From Eukaryota sp. TZLM1-RC (taxonomy: Eukaryota > Metamonada: BaSk clade): a DNA stretch of 64,000 nucleotides. Below the pieces are notes generated by a model. The model was given only the letters and a program-made list of their open reading frames with translations, ran no database searches and was not told the DNA's origin. The stretch spans positions 992,001 to 1,056,000 of the forward strand of contig JAUPSS010000006.1 of the NCBI GenBank assembly GCA_040285825.1. The letters run 5' to 3'. The translations under genes and the position numbers were made by a program. This document shows positions 28,199-40,214 of this stretch, piece by piece. Numbering within the stretch: position 1 is the first letter of the stretch; the number at the start of each line of letters is the position of its first letter.

Positions 28199-29207
28199 AT
28201 CAATTCAAGAAATTCCAAATCGATCTCTATTTAATTTACAGTTTTTGCTGTAAAAAGCTTCAACAAAAAAATTGTCAAAGATTTTTTTGAAAGCTTGGAT
28301 TTTTGATGTTAGACTTGGCTTGGCCAAGAAAAAAAGAATCCCGCTTTTGCAAATCTTTTTACAAGATATGTGTGACAGTACTTCTTCTGCCTTAGTAACA
28401 ACAATTCCGCAAGTTTATGGTACTCTCTTATCCGATTCTGCTTGGACTCTGAATATGAGATTTCGTTCCTTTATCTGGCCTGATAATTTACCTCATAATT
28501 TAATTTGTAAATGTTCTCGAGAAATGACAACTACTCATTTGTTAAATTGTAAACATTTTATTACTTTTTAGAAGCAAGGTTCATGATGCTGTAAGAGACC
28601 AGTTATATTGTATGTGTAAATCTCATAGAATTGAATCCTTCTTGGAACCTCTGTTGTCAAATCTGTTTAATGCTGAAGATGATTTTTCATAAGAATAATA
28701 GAGGTGATGTCATATTACCTGGATTAGATGGAAGCTTCATTTTTATTGGATGTAATGTCTGTTGATCCTTGTAATGCCTCAAATGAAAGGCTTGTTAATT
28801 CTGAAATTCATAATCCTCTTTCAAATGCTGAAAATTTCAAATTCAAAAAAATACAATGAACCTTTGTCCAAATTGGCCAGTCTACAGCATGCAAAAATAC
28901 AATTTGTATCCATTTGTATTTTTCCCATTTTGGTTCACTTGCACCAACTGCTTTACGTTTTTTTGGATGATTGTGAAATGATTGTACAGAGAAGAACTAG
29001 CAGAAATTTCAACAGATTGTTTTTGGCAAAAATAGAATTGTGTTTTTCTATTTTTTTAAGGGGATGTTGAAGATGGTTTCAGATCCTTTGCTTTCTCTTG
29101 GATCTCACTATGAGAGAGTTGCATCTAGTGTTTTTGTTTTGGGAGAGATGGATTTTTTTAGATGTTGATTTGTAGGTTTGAATAAAATGAAAATTAATAA
29201 ACAAAAA
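28199..29207 (+). mobile_element. RT-A 3' part (continues after the RT-B insertion)
   Basis: Continues from EIPNRSLFNLQ through CDSTSSALVTTIPQVY and MRFRSFIWPDNLPHN to the zinc knuckle, RGDVILPGLDGS...LDVMSVDP endonuclease motif, C-terminal tail and 3' untranslated end. Its 3' end joins RT-D sequence at 29208. Confidence 0.8.
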
Positions 29208-29648
29208 TTTATTACTTTTAGATCAAAAGTGCATGATGCAGTTCGTGATCAGCTCTATTGTATGTTTAAGTCCTACCGGATTGAATCTTTTTAGAACCTT
29301 TGCTTTCAAATCTGGCTGATGAATCTGACAAAAAAATTCTTCTGGTGACAGCCGTGGTGATGTGCTAGTTCCCCGACTTGATGGATCAATGATCATATTG
29401 ATATCAGATCTACTGATGTATCAAACAGCTCAAATGAAAAAAACTGGCACAATCTTATAATTCACCTTTACGTAGAGCTGAAGAAGCGAAAAATTATCAA
29501 GTACACAGAAAAAAATCAATAATCTGAATTCCAACTCACATACTCAATACCTTCTTTGTCCTTTTGCTTTTTTTCTTTATTTGGAACCTTGGGTAAAAAC
29601 CGCTTTATTATTTCTAGATGATTTCTCTACTATTGTCAAAAAAACTGG
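29208..29648 (+). mobile_element. RT-D endonuclease region, interrupted by the minus Gag cluster
   Basis: RT-D from ITFRSKVHDAVRDQLYCMFK through a SRGDVLVPRLDGS-type motif to FLDDFSTIVKKTG, frameshifted. The first 24 bp (29208-29231) equal the broken end of the RT-D fragment at 2235-2258. It is cut at 29648 by the LTR; the next codons (RIFDRTFWQNR) are on the minus strand at 5586-5755. Confidence 0.75.
29645..29648. repeat. Target-site duplication CTGG (= CCAG)
   Basis: Adjacent to the LTR end of the minus cluster (TGATGCCG, rc of CGGCATCA). Matches CCAG at 5755-5758. Confidence 0.7.
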
Positions 29649-29829
29649 TGATGCCGTTAGGCAGATGAACACACGAAGGAGAGAGAAATCTGTTGTTTAT
29701 TAATAAAACTGATTCATAAATGAGTATCACGTCATCAGTCGAAATACAAAGAAACCTACTAATTCAATTTGAGTTCAACAACAACACTACTTTTTTTCCC
29801 ACTTTTCTGAGGACAAATACAGTACTGGC

Positions 29830-30590
29830 TCAATAGAGGGAAGATATGGGGTTTGTTAAACTCTTTGGTGCATCGTTTGTGTGACACAAATAATTTACCT
29901 CATGTTTGATTTTTAGATGGACAATCGCGGGAGATGTGTCCAGGCTTGTGGCACTTGAAGCACGATTGATTTTTTTAAATCCTGAGAGCGCCAAGAAAAC
30001 CTCGTTTTAGTGCCAGCCGTACGTTCCACATCATTCACTGAGGTTTTGAAAAACACGAGTCCATGAAGCAACCCTAGAGCAGTCCAACAGCTCATCAGTA
30101 GTGGTTTCGACAAGAGAGTGAAGATCTGGGAATACATCATCTCGAATGCTCGCTAGTAGAGAACGTTGAAGACCTACGGGAAGAATTCCTCTGGCAAAAT
30201 CGATTCAGAAAAAGCTGTGTCTGGTAACTTCAGTCCGGAAGCCCTACTCTTTACCTGGAGGAAACGTCGCAGGTAACAGGACATACGTTCTCGGACGTCA
30301 CCAATACGGACATCAAGCTTCAGTTCTGACATAGCCAGACTAAAATCTTCGTACGTGGCGAACGATACGACAGATTGAAGATGTCTAAGAAGAACATCGT
30401 CACTGGAAGAGACGTCGGATTTCTGGAGAGATAGGGACTCTAACAGAAAAGAATCGACCAAGAGTCTTGCTGGAACAAGCTCTTTTTTAGAAGTCACAGA
30501 AGAATAGATCTTCCACTCTTGTAGGAACAAGAGAACACTTTCAACTTTCATGGAAGAAAGAGACGGGAGGTTGACAGAAGGAACAGTCAT
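29830..30590 (-). pseudogene. Gag-like protein, minus unit 3 (intron-less leader; frameshifts)
   Basis: Full-length Gag sequence with the CCHC knuckle. Extra bases in homopolymers near 30198, 30205, 30050 and 29913 break the frame; the 138-codon N-terminal part is open. The LTR joins the ATG directly, as in the plus array. Confidence 0.8.
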
Positions 30591-30748
30591 GAAGGAGAGA
30601 GAGAAATCTGTTGTTTATTAATAAAACTGATTCATAAATGAGTATCACGTCATCAGTCGAAATACAAAGAAACCTACTAATTCAATTTGAGTTCAACAAC
30701 AACACTACTTTTTTTCCCACTTTTTCTGAGGACAAATACAGTACTGGC

Positions 30749-31509
30749 TCAATAGAGGGAAGATATGGGGTTTGTTAAACTCTTTGGTGCATCGTTTGTG
30801 TGACACAAATAATTTACCTCATGTTTGATTTTTAGATGGACAATCGCGGGAGATGTGTCCAGGCTTGTGGCACTTGAAGCACGATTGATTTTTTTAAATC
30901 CTGAGAGCGCCAAGAGGACCTCGTTTTAGTGCCAGCCGTACGTTCCACATCATTCACTGAGGTTTTGAAACCACGAGTCCATGAAGCAACCCTAGAGCAG
31001 TCCAACAGCTCATCAGTAGTGGTTTCGACAAGAGAGTGAAGATCTGGGAATACATCATTTCGAATGCTCGCTAGTAGAGAACGTTGAAGACCTACGGGAA
31101 GAATTCCTCTGGCAAATCGATTCAGAAAAAGCTGTGTCTGGTAACTTCAGTCCGGAAGCCCTACTCTTTACCTGGAGGAAACGTCGCAGGTAACAGGACA
31201 TACGTTCTCGGACGTCACCAATACGGACATCAAGCTTCAGTTCTGACATAGCCAGACTAAAAATCTTCGTACGTGGCGAACGATACGACAGATTGAAGAT
31301 GTCTAAGAAGAACATCGTCACTGGAAGAGACGTCGGATTTCTGGAGAGATAGGAACTCTAACAGAAAAAGAATCGACCAAGAGTCTTGCTGGAACAAGCT
31401 CTTTCTTAGGAGTCACAGAAGAATAGATCTTCCACTCTTGTAGGAACAAGAGAACACTTTCAACTTTCATGGAAGAAAGAGACGGGAGGTTGACAGAAGG
31501 AACAGTCAT
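30749..31509 (-). pseudogene. Gag-like protein, minus unit 2 (frameshifts)
   Basis: Full-length Gag sequence with SVTPKKEL in place of SVTSKKEL. Breaks occur at homopolymers near 31365, 31260, 31130 and 30830. Preceded by the unspliced leader. Confidence 0.8.
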
Positions 31510-31561
31510 CTGAAATAAGAAGGGCCAATAATTATTGATGCCGTTAGGCAGATGAACACAC
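31510..31561 (-). other. 52-nt intron in minus unit 2
   Basis: Same GT...CTAAC...CAG sequence as 23285-23336, on the minus strand, ending at the Gag ATG (31509). Confidence 0.8.
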
Positions 31562-31716
31562 GAAGGAGAGAGAAATCTGTTGTTTATTAATAAAACTGAT
31601 TCATAAATGAGTATCACGTCATCAGTCGAAATACAAAGAAACCTACTAATTCAATTTGAGTTCAACAACAACACTACTTTTTTTCCCACTTTTCTGAGGA
31701 CAAATACAGTACTGGC

Positions 31717-32476
31717 TCAATAGAGGGAAGATATGGGGTTTGTTAAACTCTTTGGTGCATCGTTTGTGTGACACAAATAATTTACCTCATGTTTGATTTT
31801 TAGATGGACAATCGCGGGAGATGTGTCCAGGCTTGTGGCACTTGAAGCACGATTGATTTTTTTAAATCCTGAGAGCGCCAAGAGGACCTCGTTTTTAGTG
31901 CCAGCCGTACGTTCCACATCATTCACTGAGGTTTTTGAAACCACGAGTCCATGAAGCAACCCTAGAGCAGTCCAACAGCTCATCAGTAGTGGTTTCGACA
32001 AGAGAGTGAAGATCTGGGAATACATCATCTCGAATGCTCGCTAGTAGAGAACGTTGAAGACCTACGGGAAGAATTCCTCTGGCAAATCGATTCAGAAAAG
32101 CTGTGTCTGGTAACTTCAGTCCGGAAGCCCTACTCTTTACCTGGAGAAAACGTCGCAGGTAACAGGACATACGTTCTCGGACGTCACCAATACGGACATC
32201 AAGCTTCAGTTTTGACATAGCCAGACTAAAATCTTCGTACGTGGCGAACGATACGACAGATTGAAGATGTCTAAGAAGAACATCGTCACTGGAAGAGACG
32301 TCGGATTTCTGGAGAGATAGGGACTCTAACAGAAAAGAATCGACCAAGAGTCTTGCTGGAACAAGCTCTTTCTTAGAAGTCACAGAAGAATAGATCTTCC
32401 ACTCTTGTAGGAACAAGAGAACACTTTCAACTTTCATGGAAGAAAGAGACGGGAGGTTGACAGAAGGAACAGTCAT
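31717..32476 (-). pseudogene. Gag-like protein, minus unit 1 (frameshifts late)
   Basis: Gag open for 185 codons, then broken by an extra T near 31933 and further changes near 31890 and 31800 around the zinc knuckle. MSKLKL variant at the usual MSELKL. Preceded by the unspliced leader. Confidence 0.8.
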
Positions 32477-32528
32477 CTGAAATAAGAAGGGCCAATAATT
32501 ATTGATGCCGTTAGGCAGATGAACACAC
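32477..32528 (-). other. 52-nt intron in minus unit 1
   Basis: Same intron as 23285-23336, on the minus strand; the first 26 nt lie in the LTR. Confidence 0.8.
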
Positions 32529-32645
32529 GAAGGAGAGAGAGAAAAAATCTGTAGTTTATTAATAAAACTGATTCATAAATGAGTATCACGTCATCAGTCG
32601 AAATACAAAGAAACCTACTAATTCAATTTGAGTTCAACAACAACA

Positions 32646-32649
32646 CTCA
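32646..32649. repeat. Target-site duplication CTCA (= TGAG)
   Basis: Next to the LTR start of the minus cluster; followed by ATGAATTAAATGAACG of RT-A on the minus strand. Matches TGAG at 13194-13197. Confidence 0.7.
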
Positions 32650-33720
32650 ATGAATTAAATGAACGACAAAAATCTAATGCTGTGGAAGGAGCACAAGATC
32701 TCAAAATGTGGGTTATTCTCCCAGTGTAGCAAATTTTTAAGCATGAAAAAAATTTAATATGCTTTTTCTATATCTAAGGAAGAAATTGAATCAAGTTCAA
32801 TTTTTCATTTTTTTCCAAAATACCTTGCAATTCATTCTGAATTTGAGGCACGTTTCCTAACCAACAACCAAGGAACTTAAAAAGCATCACTACTATAATT
32901 AGTAAAAGGGACAATAGAATCGTTTATCACGAGGTCTTGAGCAGAAGAGCCAATCAGAAGGCATTTGCTGGCATTAAGATAAAGGCCAATTTTTTTCATA
33001 TGAATCGGCAATTTCTTGAGCAACTAATTCTAGTAAATCAAATGAACCAATCAAGGATAAATCATCCATATAAGCAACTATTTTTTTATAGAAGGGTATT
33101 TTTTTGCTTAATGATATTTAAAGTTTTTGTGAATAGCTAAACAAAACAATAATGGACCTAAAGGATCACCTTGCTTCACACCAGAAGATGATTTAAGACC
33201 AAATGAATTAAAAAAATTAAATCTGATTCTTTTCCCATAAAGATGGTAGAAAAAAACTCGATAGCTCAGGAAAATCAGATTTAATAATTTCAAAAAAATT
33301 GCTTCTCGCTTTACAGAATTAAAAGCATTTTTTTAAAGTCGAGATTAAAAAAATAAAATTATTTTTCCTCTGCATTAAAAAAAGGTATCAGAGGCAATAG
33401 CAGCAACAGAAGCACCATCAATTGTTTTGATTCCAAATTGATGAGGATTCAAAAAAATGTAGAAGCTTTGTCTTTGACACGATCGAAGACAATTGATGCC
33501 AGCAAACGAGAAAGAGATTCACCAACAGCAATTGGGCGTATTCCATCAGGTTTGATTCCGTTTCCAGGCTTTTACTAAAAGCAATCAGACGTGCTGCGAG
33601 TAATTCAAATGGAGGATTAATTTTTCAAAACAATTAATTGTTGAAAATAATGGGCTAGATCATCAGCAATTTCGGGAACACTGGAACACGCTATTTTTTT
33701 AAGAGATCAAAAGAAATTCC
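32650..33720 (-). mobile_element. RT-A, fingers to thumb region
   Basis: Minus strand from GIRPIAVGES (near 33545) through DFKNAFNSVK, KSSSGVKQGDPLGPLLF, YMDDLSLIG-like palm and FLGCW to the thumb, ending at the TGAG target site. Heavily frameshifted. At 33720 it meets a plus-strand RT-A copy head to head. Confidence 0.8.
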
Positions 33721-34133
33721 AAAATGCCAGCAAATGCCTTCTGATTGGATCTTCTGCTCAAGATCTCGTGATAAACGATTCTATTGTCCCTTTTACTAAT
33801 TATAGTAGTGATGCTTTTTAAGTTCCTTGGTTGTTGGTTAGAAACGTGCCTCAAATTCAGAATGAATTGCAAGTTATTTTTGGAAAAAAATGAAAATTGA
33901 ACTTGATTCAATTTCTTCTTTAGATATAGAAAAAGCATATTAAATTTTTTTCATGCTTAAAATTTGCTACACTGGGAGAATAACCCACATTTTGAGATCT
34001 TGTGCTCCTTCCATAGCATTAGATTTTTTTGTCGTTCTTTTAATTCATTGAGAACAGAATTTTTTTGCTGATTTATTGGATGTAGAACCAGGAATGTTGA
34101 AAAAGTCACTTATTTTTCTTCAGCAAATTTGGA
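33721..34133 (+). mobile_element. RT-A fragment after fold-back junction
   Basis: Starts inside NASKCLLIG and runs to LLDVEPGML and FSSANLG. The junction with the preceding inverted piece (AAATTCC|AAAATGCC) is the same as at 22845. Here the TTCATTGAGAACAG target site is uninterrupted by the LTR element. It breaks into RT-B near 34133. Confidence 0.75.
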
Positions 34134-36345
34134 TAAATTTTTATTTAGCAAATTTTATTGCCATTGGTGAAGCCATTTATCGCCTGATGTCTTCAGTAAT
34201 TTTTTTAATCGAGTTTCAACAAAAAGCTAAAGAATACTTTTTCTCCATTCCAATATGGAATCAAAACCATAGATGGAGCTTCAGTTGCAGCTTTGACATC
34301 TGATCTGTTTTTTTCAATTGTCACGAAAATAGTTGCATTTTTTTAATCTTGATTTCAAAAAAATGCTTTCAATTCAGTGAAAAGAGATTCAATTTGGAAA
34401 GAAATCAAATCAAATTTTTCCTGAACTCGAAACCTTTTTTTATAGGTTTTATGGTAATTCATCTGATTTAATTTTTTTAATTCTTTTTAATCTGGATTAT
34501 TTATCAGGAGTTAAACAAGGAGACCCTTTAGGTCCTTTCTTTTTTTGTCTTGCAATTCACCCAATTTTTGAAAAAAATTAAAAGAAGAAAATTCTGACCT
34601 TCAAGTGGTAGCTTACATGGATGACATTTCTTGTATTGGTCCAGAAAGTACAATTCATAGGGTTGCTAATGAAGCGGCTACATTATACCAATCCATAGGT
34701 CTTGATTTGAATGTTCAAAAAAATGTTTTTTTGTATTTCTAGAAAAAAATGTTAAGTTAATAATTAATTCCCTCGAAGTTCCATATATTGATTATACTTC
34801 AACTAGTTTCTGCTTTCTGGGTTGGTATTTAGGTTCCGCCGAAAAAGACACTTGACAGCCTTGAAAATTATTTAAATTCAATTAAAAAAAGAGCTAGAAG
34901 TCATAAAGACTCTTGAATTGGAAAAAAACATCTTAAATTTTTTTCTTTTGAAAATTTGTTATGCTGGAAAAAAATTACTCATTTACTGCGATCATTACCT
35001 CCATCCCTAACTTACAATTTTTTTGTAGACAATTTTACAAAAAAACGTACCCAATTTTTTTGGCTTATTTAATGTCTGTTGATCCATCAATTTTTGAAAA
35101 AAATCATATTTTTTTCTGATGTTCAACTTGGCGGTGTTGGATTCAATTCATCAAAAATATTTGACCAAAGCTGCATTTATTGGTGGTGGAAAATATTTTT
35201 GTATTTGAATTCTCTAGAAGATATTCTTTTGCCGAAAATCTTCTTGAAACTACAAATAGCTTATTCCTCCATAACTTAAGAGAAGAAATATCCAGTTTAT
35301 CTCCCGACTTATGGCAATCATGTTTCCCCATATCCATTCAAGAAATTCCAGACAGAAGTTTATATTCATTAAAAATTTGCGTTGAAAAAAAGCTCCAACG
35401 ACATCTTTTGAGAAAAATTTGAAAGCAAGGATTTTATTGTTCGACTTAGCACGGCTAAGAAAGAAAAATCCTGCTTTTGCAAATTTTTTTGATTGATTTG
35501 AAGGACAGTTCATCTGCAGTTTTGATAAATCAAATTCCCCAGATTTTTTTGGCCTATTTTTTTGAATGACGACCAATGGACCACTGCTATGAGAATGCGT
35601 TGTTATTTATGGCCTTGTAATTTGCCCAATGATTTGTTTTTGCAAATGTGGAGCTGGTTTGACATTATCACATTTATTTAATTGTAATAGATTTATTTCC
35701 TATCGTTCTACGTTGCATGATGCAGTCAGAGATCAAATCCATGCAATGTGTAATTCCTATCATATTGAATCTTTTTGTAGAACCTTTGTTGAGGTCTCTT
35801 GATATAAATGAAAGCGTAAGAGATTCAGAATATGGAAAAACGACGTGCTGATGTTGTTGTGCCCTCGTTTGATGATGTCATGAATGTTGTTGATGTCGTA
35901 ACAGTGGATGTTTGCAAGAAAAAAATGCCTTGAAAAAAATGCTCAATCTGAAGTATCCCCCTTGATGACTCCGAATTGTACAAACGGAAAAAAAGTATGC
36001 AAATCCTTTTAAAAGAATTGAAACATGTTCGCCATGTAGATTACCAAATTTGCCCATTTGCTATATCGTTGTATAGTCGTCTTGGAAAAAAACTGCTATG
36101 AATTTTTATTGATGATTTTTGAAAAATCTTGTGAAAAGAAGAATGAATAAGCGTTTTGATCATCACTTGTGGCTAAATCGTATTGTTTTTTTACTATTTT
36201 TCAAATCAATTCCTAAAATGATTTCGAAAGCTTTGATGTCTGTCAGTGCACATTACGAAGAAATTGCTGTTGTGAGGTTTGATGGTGTGGAAGCTTGTTT
36301 TGAAGATATTGACTTTTAGACTGTAGTTTAATAATAAATTAAAAT
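34134..36345 (+). mobile_element. RT-B, nearly whole reverse transcriptase to 3' end
   Basis: Family RT-B: GEAIYRLMSSVIF, GVKQGDPLGPFFF-like loop near 34510, AYMDDISCIG near 34615 (catalytic YMDD), FCFLGWYLGSAEK, then FCRQF, GGVGFNSSK, AFIGGGK, the zinc knuckle and RRADVVVPS endonuclease core. Ends with DIDF and an A/T-rich 3' tail. Many homopolymer frameshifts. R2-type layout: RT, zinc knuckle, PD-(D/E)XK endonuclease. Confidence 0.8.
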
Positions 36346-38345
36346 TTTTCAAAAAAAAATTCAGTGAAAAGAGATTCAATTTGGAAAGAAATCAAATCAA
36401 ATTTTTCCTGAACTCGAAACCTTTTTTTATAGGTTTTTATGGTAATTCATCTGATTTAATTTTTTTAATTCTTTTTAATCTGGATTCTTTATCAGGAGTT
36501 AAACAAGGAGACCCTTTAGGTCCTTTCTTTTTTTGTCGTGCAATTCACCCAATTTTTGAAAAAAATTAAAAAGAAGAAAAATTCTGACCTTCAAGTGGTA
36601 GCTTACATGGATGACATTTCTTGTATTGGTCCAGAAAGTACAATTAATAGGGTTGCTAATGAAGCTGCTACATTATACCAATCCATAGGTCTTGATTTGA
36701 ATGTTCAAAAAAATGTTTTTTTGTAATTCTAGGAAAAAAATGTTAAGTTAATAATTAATTCCCTCGAAGTTCCATATATTGATTATACTTCAACTAGTTT
36801 CTGCTTTCTGGGTTGCTATTTAGGTTCCGCCGAAAAAGACACTTGACAGCCTTGAAAAATTATTTAAATTCAATTAAAAAGGAGCTAGAAGTCATAAAGA
36901 CTCTTGAATTGGAAAAAAACATCTTAAGTTTTTTTCTTTTTGAAAAATTTGTTATGCTGGAAAAAAATTACTCATTTACTGCGATCATTACCTCCATCCC
37001 TAACTTACAATTTTTTTGTAGACAATTTAACAAAAATACGTACCCAATTTTTTTTGGCTTATTTAATGTCTGTTGATCCATCAATTTTTGAAAAAAATCA
37101 TATTTTTTTCTGATGTTCAACTTGGCGGTGTTGGATTCAATTCATCAAAATATTTGACCAAAGCTGCATTTATTGGTGGTGGAAAATATTTTTGTATTTG
37201 AATTCTCTAGAAGATATTCTTTTGCCGAAAATCTTCTTGAAACTACAAATAGCTTATTCCTCCATAACTTAAGAGAAGAAATATCCAGTTTATCTCCCGA
37301 CTTATGGCAATCATGTTTCCCCATATCCATTCAAGAAATTCCAGACAGAAGTTTATATTCATTAAAATTTGCGTTGAAAAAAAGCTCCAACGACATCTTT
37401 TTGAGAAAATTTGAAAGCAAGGATTTTTATTGTTCGACATAGCACGGCTAAGAAAGAAAATCCTGCTTTTGCAAAATTTTTTTGATTGATTTGAAGGACA
37501 GTTCATCTGCAGTTTTGATAAATCAAATTCCCCAGATTTTTTTGGCCTATTTTTTTGAATGACGACCAATGGACCACTGCTATGAGAATGCGTTGTTATT
37601 TATGGCCTTGTAATTTGCCCAATGATTTGTTTTTGCAAATGTGGAGCTGGTTTGACATTATCACATTTATTTAATTGTAATAGATTTATTTCCTATCGTT
37701 CTACGTTGCATGATGCAGTCAGAGATCAAATCCATGCAATGTGTAATTCCTATCATATTGAATCTTTTGTAGAACCTTTGTTGAGGTCTCTTGTTATAAA
37801 TGAAAGCGTAAGAGATTCAGAATATGGAAAAACGACGTGCTGATGTTGTTGTGCCCTCGTTTGATGATGTCATGAATGTTGTTGATGTCGTAACAGTGGA
37901 TGTTTGCAAGAAAAAAATGCCTTGAAAAAAATGCTCAATCTGAAGTATCCCCCTTGATGACTCCGAATTGTACAAACGGAAAAAAAGTATGCAAATCCTT
38001 TAAAAGAATTGAAACATGTTCGCCATGTAGATTACCAAATTTGCCCATTTGCTATATCGTTGTATAGTCGTCTTGGAAAAAAACTGCTATGAATTTTTAT
38101 TGATGATTTTTGAAAATCTTGTGAAAAAGAAGAATGAATAAGCGTTTTGATCATCACTTGTGGCTAAATCGTATTGTTTTTTTACTATTTTTCAAATCAA
38201 TTCCTAAAATGATTTCGAAAGCTTTGATGTCTGTCAGTGCACATTACGAAGAAATTGCTGTTGTGAGGTTTGATGGTGTGGAAGCTTGTTTTTGAAGATA
38301 TTGACTTTTTAGACTGTAGTTTAATAATAAATTAAAAATTTTTTT
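36346..38345 (+). mobile_element. RT-B, palm to 3' end
   Basis: Begins at FNSVKRDSIWKE, includes LSGVKQGDPLGPFFF and VVAYMDDISCIGPEST (open at 36538-36726) and continues to the tail. It follows the previous RT-B tail directly, so two copies are head to tail. Confidence 0.8.
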
Positions 38346-38497
38346 CATTAACAAAAATACAATGAACCTTTGTCCAAATTGGCCAGTCTACAGCATGCAA
38401 AAATACAATTTGTATCCATTTGTACTTTCCCTTTTTTTGGTTCACTTGCACCAACTGCTTTTAGGTTTTTTTGGATGATTTTGAAATGATTGTAAAA
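38346..38497 (+). mobile_element. RT-A C-terminal scrap
   Basis: About 150 bp of RT-A (YNEPLSKLASLQHAK to FLDDFEMIVK) between two RT-B copies. The same scrap, with the same ends, recurs at 39721, 40990, 52016, 53381 and 56691. Confidence 0.75.
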
Positions 38498-39720
38498 AGG
38501 TGTTGGATTCAATTCATCAAAATATTTGACCAAAGCTGCATTTATTGGTGGTGGAAAAACATTTTTGTATTTGAATTCTCTAGAAGATATCCTTTTGCCG
38601 AAAATCTTCTTGAAACTACAAATAGCTTATTCCTCGATAACTTAAGAGAAGAAATATCCAGTTTATCTCCCGACTTATGGCAATCATGTTTCCCCATATC
38701 CATTCAAGAAATTCCAGACAGAAATTTGTATTCATTAAAATTTGCGTTGAAAAAAAGCTCCAACGACATCTTTTTGAGAAAATTTGAAAGCAAGGATTTT
38801 TATTGTTCGACTTAGCACGGCTAAGAAAGAAAAATCCTGCTTTTGCAAATTTTTTTTGATTGATTTGAAGGACAGTTCATCTGCAGTTTTGATAAATCAA
38901 ATTCCCCAGATTTTTTTGGCCTATTTTTTTGAATGACGACCAATGGACCACTGCTATGAGAATGCGTTGTTATTTATGGCCTTGTAATTTGCCCAATGAT
39001 TTGTTTTTGCAAATGTGGAGCTGGTTTGACATTATCACATTTATTTAATTGTAATAGATTTATTTCCTATCGTTCTACGTTGCATGATGCAGTCAGAGAT
39101 CAAATCCATGCAATGTGTAATTCCTATCATATTGAATCTTTTGTAGAACCTTTGTTGAGGTCTCTTGATATAAATGAAAGCGTAAGAGATTCAGAATATG
39201 GAAAAACGACGTGCTGATGTTGTTGTGCCCTCGTTTGATGATGTCATGAATGTTGTTGATGTCGTAACAGTGGATGTTTGCAAGAAAAAAATGCCTTGAA
39301 AAAAATGCTCAATCTGAAGTATCCCCTTGATGACTCCGAATTGTACAAACGGAAAAAAAGTATGCAAATCCTTTAAAAAGAATTGAAACATGTTCGCCAT
39401 GTAGATTACCAAATTTGCCCATTTGCTATATCGTTGTATGGTCGTCTTGGAAAAAAACTGCTATGAATTTTTATTGATGATTTTTGAAAAATCTTGTGAA
39501 AAAGAAGAATGAATAAGCGTTTTTGATCGTCGCTTGTGGCTAAATCGTATTGTTTTTTTACTATTTTTCAAATCAATTCCTAAAATGATTTCGAAAGCTT
39601 TGATGTCTGTCAGTGCACATTACGAAGAAATTGCTGTTGTGAGGTTTGATGGTGTGGAAGCTTGTTTTTGAAGATATTGACTTTTTAGACTGTAGTTTAA
39701 TAATAAATTAAAATTTTTCA
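38498..39720 (+). mobile_element. RT-B 3' half
   Basis: Starts at VGFNSSKYLTKAAFIGGG and runs through the zinc knuckle and endonuclease core to the 3' tail. Frames open in stretches (38996-39217 covers CKCGAGLTLSHLFNC to RDSEYGK). Confidence 0.8.
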
Positions 39721-40214
39721 TTAACAAAATACAATGAACCTTTGTCCAAATTGGCCAGTCTACAGCATGCAAAATACAATTTGTATCCATTTGTACTTTC
39801 CCTTTTTGGTTCACTTGCACCAACTGCTTTAGGTTTTTGGATGATTTTGAAATGATTGTAAAAAGGTGTTGGATTCAATTCATCAAAATATTTGACCAAA
39901 GCTGCATTTATTGGTGGTGGAAAAAATTTTGTATTTGAATTCTCTAGAAGATATCCTTTTGCCGAAAATCTTCTTGAAACTACAAATAGCTTATTCCTCC
40001 ATAACTTAAGAGAAGAAATATCCAGTTTATCTCCCGACTTATGGCAATCATGTTTCCCCATATCCATTCAAGAAATTCCAGCTCCACATTTACAAAACAA
40101 ATCATTGGGCAAATTACAAGGCCATAAATAACAACGCATTCTCATTGCAGTGGTCCATTGGTCGTCATTCAAAAATAGACCATAAATCTGGGGAATTTGA
40201 TTTATCAAATTCCA
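39721..40214 (+). mobile_element. RT-A scrap, RT-B fragment and inverted RT-B fragment
   Basis: RT-A C-terminal scrap (39721-39865), then RT-B from VGFNSSK to SIQEIP (39866-40083). At CCAGCTCCACATT it turns into minus-strand RT-B (40084-40214, the NDQWTTAMRMRCYLWP region). The fold-back shows local inversion after insertion. Confidence 0.7.

Larger units (their letters stand above)
29649..32645 (-). mobile_element. Minus-strand cluster of three LTR-Gag units
   Basis: Reading on the minus strand: full LTR (32645-32503), Gag, full LTR (31673-31536), Gag, spliced LTR (30704-30591), Gag, terminal LTR (29786-29649). The first two units keep the 52-nt intron and the third lacks it, so this cluster mixes unspliced and spliced types. 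Flanks are TGAG at its 5' end and CCAG at its 3' end. Confidence 0.85.
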
